Below, one piece after another: positions 58,562 to 64,000 of a stretch of 64,000 nt of DNA (its first letter is position 1; every line of letters starts with the position of its first letter). The notes beneath the pieces are model-generated. The model was not told the origin of the DNA and made no database searches. It saw only the letters and a list, made by a program, of their open reading frames with translations. The translations under genes were made by a program, and so were the position numbers. This DNA comes from JAGWBJ01 sp034423015. Lineage in GTDB: Bacteria > Chloroflexota > Dehalococcoidia > Lucifugimonadales > JAGWBF01. Location: positions 17,385 through 81,384 of the forward strand of contig DAOUJG010000015.1 of NCBI GenBank assembly GCA_034423015.1, written 5' to 3'.

Positions 58562-59692
58562 ATGGTCTGTTTGGGGCCTACGGGGTCTGGCGGTTTCCGT
58601 CAGTTTTCCCGCATGAACATATCGCGGCCGACACCAATTCAAGAGAGGGCTATCCCCCATCTCATGGCGGGGCGAGACGTGGTTGGCCAGGCGCGCACGG
58701 GGTCCGGAAAGACGCTGGCGTTCGCGGTGCCCCTGGCAGAGCGGTGCGACCCGTCGGTCTACCGTGTCCAGGGGCTTGTGCTGCTGCCCACACGCGAGCT
58801 GGCGATTCAGGTATCTGAAGCCATGGAAACACTGGCCTCTTCACACCGGCTCCGCGTGGCGCTGCTGTATGGCGGCCGTTCTCTGCGGCCAGAGTACGCT
58901 ACGTTGAGGGCCGGAGCCCATATCGTCATTGGCACTCCGGGCCGGACGTTGGACCATCTAAGGCAGGGGACACTCGACCTGGGTTCAGTGAGATTCCTCG
59001 TGCTGGACGAAGCGGATGAAATGCTGGACAGGGGGTTTGCCTCCGATGTCGAGGCCATCATGGACCGGACGCCCAACGAGCGGCAGACCGCGCTCTTTTC
59101 CGCAACCATGCCCAAGTGGGTGGCCCAGACCGCCGCAAAGCACCTGCGCCGGCCCGTACGAGTCGAGGTGGACGCGGGCTTGCAGGCGCCGCCGACCGTC
59201 GAGCATCTGGTCTACACCATCCAGAAGAGCGACAAGATGGAGGCCCTGAAAACGCTGCTGCACCGGCGAGGTGATACTCCGGTCATCGTCTTTCGCAAGA
59301 CTAAGCGGAGCGTCAAGCAATTGGCAAGACAACTCGATTCGTTGGACTATCCGGTAGGAGCGCTTCAGGGAAATCTCAGCCAGAACGCCCGCCAACGAGT
59401 GATGACGGACTTCCGCTCCGGCGCCGTGTCGATCTTGGTGGCCACGAATGTGGCCGCCAGGGGCTTGGACTTCGAGGGTATTGGACAGGTCATCAACTAT
59501 GACCTGCCGGACTCCGAGCATCTGTTCACCCACCGCGTCGGGCGGACTGGCCGGATGGGCCGCTCCGGTGAGGCGGTGACCTTCGTCACGGTGGATGATG
59601 AGCAGAAATGGAGTGAGATCGAGCGGCGTCTCGGCAGGCGGTTCAGCAGGAAGCCCTGGCGCCCGGTCCGTGAGGCAATGGTGCCTCGATAG
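58562..59692 (+). CDS. DEAD-box RNA helicase
   Basis: A 376-aa two-domain helicase core. The Q-motif end is ISRPTPIQ, motif I is ARTGSGKT, Ia is LLPTRELA, Ib is GTPGR, motif II is VLDEAD, motif III is SAT, motif IV is VIVFRKTK, motif V is ATNVAARGLD and motif VI is HRVGRTGRMG. It ends just after the core with only about 20 residues of basic tail, so it lacks the long RNA-binding C-terminus of DeaD-type proteins. The aromatic residue and helix usually upstream of the Q-motif are short, so the N-terminus may be slightly truncated. It probably remodels RNA. Confidence 0.9.
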   Translation: MVCLGPTGSGGFRQFSRMNISRPTPIQERAIPHLMAGRDVVGQARTGSGKTLAFAVPLAERCDPSVYRVQGLVLLPTRELAIQVSEAMETLASSHRLRVALLYGGRSLRPEYATLRAGAHIVIGTPGRTLDHLRQGTLDLGSVRFLVLDEADEMLDRGFASDVEAIMDRTPNERQTALFSATMPKWVAQTAAKHLRRPVRVEVDAGLQAPPTVEHLVYTIQKSDKMEALKTLLHRRGDTPVIVFRKTKRSVKQLARQLDSLDYPVGALQGNLSQNARQRVMTDFRSGAVSILVATNVAARGLDFEGIGQVINYDLPDSEHLFTHRVGRTGRMGRSGEAVTFVTVDDEQKWSEIERRLGRRFSRKPWRPVREAMVPR

Positions 59693-59966
59693 ACCGCCGG
59701 ACCCATGTCCCTCCCTCAGGTCCTTGCTTGATATCACGGGTGTGCAGGTTATGTGGTACACTGCACGTGAAGCCGCACGCTGAGTTCCCTCGGCACGCTC
59801 CCTGGCTCCCTAGCTCACGCTTCGGTTCCTCGCCAGCCTTCCTCGGGACCTCCCAGGCCCCATTGCGTCTTTCCCAAGGTTCACCCAGTCGACCTATCGA
59901 CTATCGAACGAAAGGAGATATTGGGACCCCTACCCACATTTAACTGCAAACAAGAGGAGAAATACG

Positions 59967-60287
59967 ATGCGACTATGGCCATTCGGCAAACGAGTCCGCG
60001 AGCTAACACAAGAGTTGCGCCGGGAGCTGCTTAAGACCTTTGGGATCGGATCCGAGGATGCCACGACGATGCGTTACGTAGCCAAACGAGGCAAGCTCGG
60101 CAACCATCAGGTCAACCGGGTATGCATCTTCAATCCGTCAGTCCTTTCTGTTCTTGAGCTGGCGTCCGCCAATTATGAAAAGCTGATGGCCTTGAATAAG
60201 GGCCTGCTCTTTACGGGGCACATCATGAAGGCCCCCGAAGGCATGAGCGCAAGCCTGGTGATTCTCCACGATCAGCGCGCCGCGTAA
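59967..60287 (+). CDS. Hypothetical protein, 106 aa
   Basis: A small protein with a good Shine-Dalgarno (AGAGGAGAAA) before ATG 59967. The start MRLWPFGKRVRELTQELRREL is basic and helical. The rest alternates helix and strand (RVCIFNPSVLSVLELASANYEKLMAL), ending in a strand (ASLVILHDQ). I do not recognise the family. Codon use is ordinary coding, and the gene stands alone, 274 bases after the helicase. Confidence 0.6.
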   Translation: MRLWPFGKRVRELTQELRRELLKTFGIGSEDATTMRYVAKRGKLGNHQVNRVCIFNPSVLSVLELASANYEKLMALNKGLLFTGHIMKAPEGMSASLVILHDQRAA

Positions 60288-60413
60288 GGATATCGCGAAT
60301 CCCCGCAGGTCTGGCGGGTACGCGACGGAGACTCTTGAACAGCCCGGTTGGGGCGGCGAAGGCAGTGGAGACGGTAGGCTGCAGGTGTTACGCCGTCTGA
60401 TCAGGTGGAGAAC

Positions 60414-61066
60414 CTAGGCCTGCACAACGTAGAGAGCCACCACCGAGTACAGGAGCGCGGTGGCCGCAACCTGGAGGGTGTGAAAGACTTCGTGGTAGCC
60501 GAAGACCCGTGGGAACGGATCGGGACGCTTCGTGGCGTAGGTCGCGGCCCCGATGGAGAAGAGCACCCCTCCCAGGACTACCAGCGCCAGGGCTTCGGCC
60601 GGAAGCGCTCCGACCAGCTCGGTGATGCCTGTGATTCCTAGCCAGCCCAGGATGAGATATAACGCCACGCGGACCCATCTCGGGGAGGTGGTGCGGCCAG
60701 GGTTGTTATGAAGCCGATCAGCGCCCGCCCGCCCACGACCTACAGAATGGGTATACCCCACGCGTTGCTCATCGGCTTGAGGACGAAGGGGGTGTAGGCC
60801 CCGGCGATGAAGATGAAGATCACCGAGCGGTCGAGCCTGCTCATGAATCCGTGTAGGCGCCGCCTCGCCAGCAGGTGATAGCTCGCGCTGGTCCAGTAGA
60901 GGATCACGAGACTGGCTCCGAAGATCGCGGCGCCAACGATGGCTCTGGGGGAGTCGGCCGCCGACACCAGCAGAACAAGTGCTGCCGGGGCGACCAGCGC
61001 GCTGGCTAGATGCAGATAGCCTCTGAGAATAGGACGATCCGCGTCTGCCCTCATGTCGGAACTCAT
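60414..61066 (-). pseudogene. Broken hemolysin III (HlyIII/YqfA) family membrane protein
   Basis: Two frames together make one HlyIII protein. The first part (60740-61066) has the YHLLARR, LDRSVIFIFIAGAYTPF block and stops after GIPIL. In the same frame, past that stop, VVGGRALIGF continues as the expected helix. The second part (60414-60761) is in another frame and has RWVRVALYLILGWLG, ATYATKRPDPFP and FGYHEVFHTL, the family C-terminus. A nonsense codon near 60738 and a frameshift near 60690 are needed to join them. It is a decaying gene, or a sequencing error if both differences are artefacts. Confidence 0.75.
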
Positions 61067-61335
61067 TTTACAGCAGTCTCGGATTGAGTAGTAACACCCG
61101 CCTACTCACTGCCCGGGTAGCGCGAATGCGTCCAGCGTCGCGTCGGCGCCAGGGCTCGTCCTCCCAGGCGCCCCTCCCGGCTTAGGCCCCAGAAGCCTGC
61201 TGGAGCCTTCTGATCGTCAGGATTGACTGGGCTCTCATCTAGCAATAGCATTTCCATGTAATCCCCCTGAAGAGTAGCAATGCCCGACACCTTGCGGAAC
61301 GATCTCCCTGATCTGGCCAACGCCGAGGAGCGGTC

Positions 61336-61785
61336 ATGAGCGAGTCGATGCGGATCGTCGACACCGGTCCGGACGCCTACCTGGCGTCGCTTCCCGACGA
61401 GCACCGCGACACCATGACAACGATCGACCGAACAATCCACCGTGCGCTGTCTGACCGTCGAAGGGTGCTTTGGCAAGGCGTGTTCTGGGGCGGCACACAC
61501 CAGTCAATCATTGGATACGGCCGCATAGACCACACAGGCGCATCGGGAGATACCGTTGAGTGGTTCCTCGTCGGCCTCGCTCGCCAGAAGAGGAACTACA
61601 GCATCTACGTCAACGCTACGGCCGACAACGCCTACCTCGCCCATCGCTATGCCGATCGCCTCGGAAAAGTGAAACTCGGCGCGGCAAGCATCGGGTTCCG
61701 ACGCCTCGAAGATATCGACCTGGTCGGGCTGACCGAGCTTGTCACCGAAGCGAGCTATCTGACACCACCTGACCCCGCCGGCTAG
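61336..61785 (+). CDS. DUF1801 family protein
   Basis: A 149-aa protein of the DUF1801 (YdhG-like) type: an N-terminal helical segment DAYLASLPDEHRDTMTTIDRTI, then VEWFLVGLARQKRNYSIYVN, then RLGKVKLGAASIGFRRLEDIDLVGLTELV. The family has no firmly known activity. There is no signal peptide or membrane helix. It is the last gene before the right copy of the 20-bp repeat. Confidence 0.8.
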   Translation: MSESMRIVDTGPDAYLASLPDEHRDTMTTIDRTIHRALSDRRRVLWQGVFWGGTHQSIIGYGRIDHTGASGDTVEWFLVGLARQKRNYSIYVNATADNAYLAHRYADRLGKVKLGAASIGFRRLEDIDLVGLTELVTEASYLTPPDPAG

Positions 61786-61800
61786 CCCTTCCGGTTGACA

Positions 61801-61820
61801 CCACAAGAACGGCGGCCCCC
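61801..61820 (+). repeat. Right copy of the 20-bp direct repeat
   Basis: Identical over 20 bases to 56222-56241, and preceded by TTGACA. It begins 16 bases after the DUF1801 stop codon. Confidence 0.7.
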
Positions 61821-61950
61821 CTTTCTGCTTGTCAGGGGCCGGGACCTCCAGGCCGGCCAGTCCCCCGCCGGGTCGACTTGACGCCGAACGGGGCGCTCCA
61901 TAGACTACGGGCAGAGCGCCGCGGCGACCCGTGCCGGAGAAGGGGGAGCC

Positions 61951-62886
61951 ATGACCGGAACGATTCCGGCGGAAGACCAGGTCCTTGGCTACTTCGAGTC
62001 CCTGTCCAACTGGGGCCGGTGGGGTGAAGAGGACCAGATGGGGACCCTGAACCTGATTACCCCGGAGAAGACCAGGCGGGCCGCGGGACTGGTGCAGGAG
62101 GGAACAACCCTGAGCTGCGCCCGGACCCTGCGGTACGAAGCCGCGCCCGACGTCCCGGTCCCCCCCCTGCACTACATGATCGAGAGCGGCGAGGGCTGGT
62201 CCCACGGGGCCAACCCCAGGGCCTCCAGCGACTTCATCGGCGTGGCGTTTCACGGGCACTTCGTCACCCACATGGACAGCCTGGCCCACTTCTTCTGGGA
62301 GGGCAAGCTGTACAACGGGCGTCCGGCGCACCTGATCTCCACCAGGCTGGGGGCCACCGCCGAGTCCATCGAGCTGGTCAAGAACGGCGTGGTGACCCGC
62401 GGCGTGCTGGTGGACGTGCCCTTGGTCCGGGAGACCGACTGGGTGGAGCGAGGCCAGGGGGTCACCCGGGAGGACATCGAGGCCGCCGAGGCCCGATGCG
62501 GGTTCAGGGTAGAGGAGGGGGACGTTCTCCTGGTTCGCACCGGTCAGCTACGGCGGCGGGAGGTGGAGGGGCCCGCGGACCCCAACGCCGCCGGGTCCAC
62601 GGCGTGCGGGGCCAGCTGCCTGCCCCTGTTCCACGAGCGGGGCATCGCCGTGATCGGGTCCGACACGGGCAACGACGTCATGCCCAGCCCCTACGCCAGG
62701 GTCACCAACCCCATCCACCAGGTGGGCATCGTGGCCATGGGCCTGTGGATACTGGACAACGCCAACCTGGAGGATCTGGCACAAGCCTGCCGGGAGCGCA
62801 ACCGGTGGGAGTTCCTGATCAGCATCAACCCGCTGCGGATGCACAACGCCACGGGTTCTCCCGTGAACCCGGTGGCGGTCTTCTAG
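61951..62886 (+). CDS. Cyclase family protein (kynurenine-formamidase-like fold)
   Basis: A 311-aa member of the putative-cyclase/metal-dependent hydrolase family. The metal motif is FHGHFVTHMDSLAHFFW (H-x-x-x-H-x-D pattern), followed by a glycine-rich strand, the VRTGQLRRRE turn and the closing GSDTGND and PIHQVGIVAMG segments. Bacterial relatives hydrolyse N-formylkynurenine, carbamoyl or isatin-type amides; here the substrate is unknown. GGGGGAGCC stands upstream of the ATG. It fits the amide- and acid-degrading theme of this window. Confidence 0.87.
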   Translation: MTGTIPAEDQVLGYFESLSNWGRWGEEDQMGTLNLITPEKTRRAAGLVQEGTTLSCARTLRYEAAPDVPVPPLHYMIESGEGWSHGANPRASSDFIGVAFHGHFVTHMDSLAHFFWEGKLYNGRPAHLISTRLGATAESIELVKNGVVTRGVLVDVPLVRETDWVERGQGVTREDIEAAEARCGFRVEEGDVLLVRTGQLRRREVEGPADPNAAGSTACGASCLPLFHERGIAVIGSDTGNDVMPSPYARVTNPIHQVGIVAMGLWILDNANLEDLAQACRERNRWEFLISINPLRMHNATGSPVNPVAVF

Positions 62887-63036
62887 TGCCCCTCCCCGGG
62901 GTATTGAGCCCACCATCCCACCCCACGCTCCGCGCGGGCAAGGAACTCCCCACCCACTGGTGGACCGGCACTCGGTGGGAGACGAACGGACCTATTCGAC
63001 GGACCTGTGAGAGAATCTGACGGGGAGGTACCGGCC

Positions 63037-63792
63037 ATGCCAAGACTCGAGGGCAAGGTCGCCATCATCAGCGGGGGAGCCCGGGGGATGGGCGCCTCGG
63101 AGGCGAGGTTGTTCGCCAGGGAGGGCGCCAAGGTGGTCTTCGGGGACATCCTCGACGACGAGGGCAAGCGGGTGGAGGCGGAGATCCACGAGACGGGCGG
63201 CGATGCCCTCTACGTGCACCTGGACGTGACCCGGGAGGCGGACTGGCGGGCGGCGGTGGAGGTGGCGACTGGCAGGTACGGCAAGCTGGACATACTGGTG
63301 AACAACGCGGGCATCGGGGGCGGCGGCAGGATAGAGGAGACGACTCTGGACGAGTGGCAGCGGGTGATGGACGTGAACTCCAAGGGGGTGTTCCTGGGCA
63401 CCAAGGCGGCCATCCCGGCCATGCGGGCGGCGGGGGGAGGCTCCATCATCAACATCTCGTCCCAGCTTGGGATAGTGGCCGTGGAGACCAGCAGCGCCCA
63501 GTACATCGCATCCAAGGGGGCGGTGCGCCTGTTCACCAAGGCAACGGCGGTGCAGTACGCCGGGGAGGGCATCAGGGCCAACTCGGTGCACCCGGGTCCC
63601 ATCGCCACGCCCATGACGGAGGGGTCCCGGTCCAACCCGGAGCAGGCGGCGTTCATGGTCTCCCGCATACCCCTGGGGCGCTGGGCCGAGCCCGAGGAGG
63701 TCGCCTACGGGGTGCTTTACCTGGCCTCCGACGAGGCCTCGTTCGTGACGGGCTCGGAGCTGGTCATCGACGGAGGTTGGACGGCCCGGTAG
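63037..63792 (+). CDS. Short-chain dehydrogenase/reductase (classical SDR)
   Basis: A 251-aa classical SDR. The NAD(P) motif SGGARGMGASEA, NNAGIGG, the catalytic serine in NISSQLG, YIASK (Tyr-x-x-x-Lys) and the closing GSELVIDGGW are all present. It resembles 3-oxoacyl-ACP reductases and cyclopentanol/bile-acid dehydrogenases; the substrate is unknown. The open frame begins at 63007. ATG 63037 has GGGAGG eight bases upstream and starts the conserved sequence. Confidence 0.92.
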   Translation: MPRLEGKVAIISGGARGMGASEARLFAREGAKVVFGDILDDEGKRVEAEIHETGGDALYVHLDVTREADWRAAVEVATGRYGKLDILVNNAGIGGGGRIEETTLDEWQRVMDVNSKGVFLGTKAAIPAMRAAGGGSIINISSQLGIVAVETSSAQYIASKGAVRLFTKATAVQYAGEGIRANSVHPGPIATPMTEGSRSNPEQAAFMVSRIPLGRWAEPEEVAYGVLYLASDEASFVTGSELVIDGGWTAR

Positions 63793-63840
63793 CCGCCGTA
63801 GGGGGGCCGGAGGGGCAGGGTTCTGGAGGAGACGTGCCAG

Positions 63841-63868
63841 AGATTCCTCGCCTGCGGCTCGGAATGAC
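63841..63868. repeat. Dispersed repeat, second copy
   Basis: AGATTCCTC at the start and CGGAATGACA at the end match the copy at 52456-52492; the interior differs. It lies about 50 bases after the SDR stop codon. Confidence 0.5.
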
Positions 63869-63910
63869 AGTGTGGGCGGTAGGCACCCGCCCCACCCCTT
63901 GTATCTTGAT

Positions 63911-63982
63911 GAAGGTGGCGGGGTAGACCGGTCCGCCCCTTGGTCTCGAGAGACCGCGACCCAGCGTGGTCGCCCCGCCTTC
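63911..63982 (+). other. Multi-hairpin element, possible structured RNA
   Basis: A 72-base region that folds as nested helices: an outer stem (63911-63922 with 63974-63982, bulged), an inner palindrome GGTCTC-GA-GAGACC at 63942-63955, and a third hairpin GCGACC-CAGCGT-GGTCGC (63956-63973 area). It lacks the T-loop and proper anticodon arm of a tRNA. The window ends 18 bases later, so what follows is unknown. Confidence 0.35.
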
Positions 63983-64000
63983 ATACTCTTGGAGCCCGAA

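Noticed and set aside
61102..61500. Minus-strand frame of 132 codons
   Set aside because: It overlaps the DUF1801 start in antisense, lacks a Shine-Dalgarno and shows no family features.
63911..63982. A fourth tRNA
   Set aside because: A GGCGGGG/CCCCGCC acceptor-like stem and a D-arm-like stem can be drawn, but only about 27 bases remain for the anticodon and T arms, and there is no TTC-purine-A loop.
63911..63982. T-box riboswitch
   Set aside because: The GGTGG and ACCGCG parts of the T-box consensus are separated by a long insertion and no specifier region or downstream gene can be seen.
1..64000. CRISPR arrays, insertion sequences or transposases
   Set aside because: No regularly spaced repeats of 25-40 bases, no transposase or integrase motifs and no terminal inverted repeats of IS type were seen.

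Overview
This is a GC-rich bacterial chromosome segment with no rRNA. It holds about 50 protein genes, three tRNAs and several regulatory elements. The gene mix points by inference to a Chloroflexota genome of the Dehalococcoidia/SAR202 type: repeated peptide-type ABC transporters with threonine/proline/alanine-rich lipoprotein linkers, two MmgE/PrpD paralogues, a phosphotriesterase-family protein, RraA, HpcH/HpaI aldolase, a putative cyclase, amidases and a reductive-dehalogenase-like Fe-S protein. No marker gene proves this. Clear sigma70-type promoters (TTGACA with TATAAT-like boxes) recur, and several starts are GTG or TTG chosen by a good Shine-Dalgarno.

Layout. 1-3.8 kb: a ThDP-dependent enzyme, a Na+/Ca2+ exchanger-type protein and an NHL beta-propeller. 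3.9-12.9 kb: a complete peptide/nickel-type ABC transporter, with two ATPases and two tandemly duplicated binding lipoproteins on the minus strand and two permeases diverging on the plus strand. 13-17.2 kb: a dipeptidase remnant, a phosphonoacetate-hydrolase-like enzyme, a divergent AroQ-like protein, MmgE/PrpD and an aldo/keto reductase. 17.4-20.4 kb: a lower-GC island with a ubiquitin-like protein, a ThiF/E1-like enzyme and a Cys/His-rich DUF6527-like protein, divergent from an XRE regulator and an ImmA/IrrE metallopeptidase. 20.5-26 kb: an alpha/beta hydrolase, then a cysteine-hydrolase fold protein, an asparaginase homologue and an amidase. 26-32.7 kb: a second complete peptide-type ABC operon. 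33-38 kb: DUF1800, NHL propeller, GlcG/HbpS, a membrane J-like protein and a YkgJ-type cysteine-cluster protein. 38-40.8 kb: an RraA, phosphotriesterase-like and ThuA catabolic cluster. 40.9-42.8 kb: tRNA-Leu(GAG), tRNA-Cys(GCA) and tRNA-Leu(UAA), followed by a DUF3883-like/PIN gene pair. 42.8-46 kb: an epimerase, an RdhA-like protein and an HpaI aldolase. 46-48.4 kb: a trpA-aroH-aroF aromatic operon. 48.4-54 kb: CPBP protease, RarA, gamma-glutamyltransferase and a second MmgE/PrpD. 54-56.2 kb: an orphan binding lipoprotein behind an AT-rich promoter region. 56.2-61.8 kb: a segment bounded by a 20-bp direct repeat, with a YbjQ-like gene, a permease fused to an ATPase-like domain, a DEAD-box helicase, a broken hemolysin-III gene and DUF1801. 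61.9-64 kb: a cyclase-family protein, an SDR, and a small multi-hairpin element at the end.

How it fits together. Most genes suggest a heterotroph that imports peptides or similar organic solutes and then hydrolyses, decarboxylates or oxidises amides, organic acids and lactone-like compounds. The strongest candidate for a poorly described system is the compact ubiquitin-like conjugation island at 17.4-20.4 kb. Its three-gene arm is translationally coupled, and its two arms are driven by face-to-face promoters that share a palindrome. The DUF3883-like/PIN pair next to the tRNAs is a second candidate defence or toxin module.
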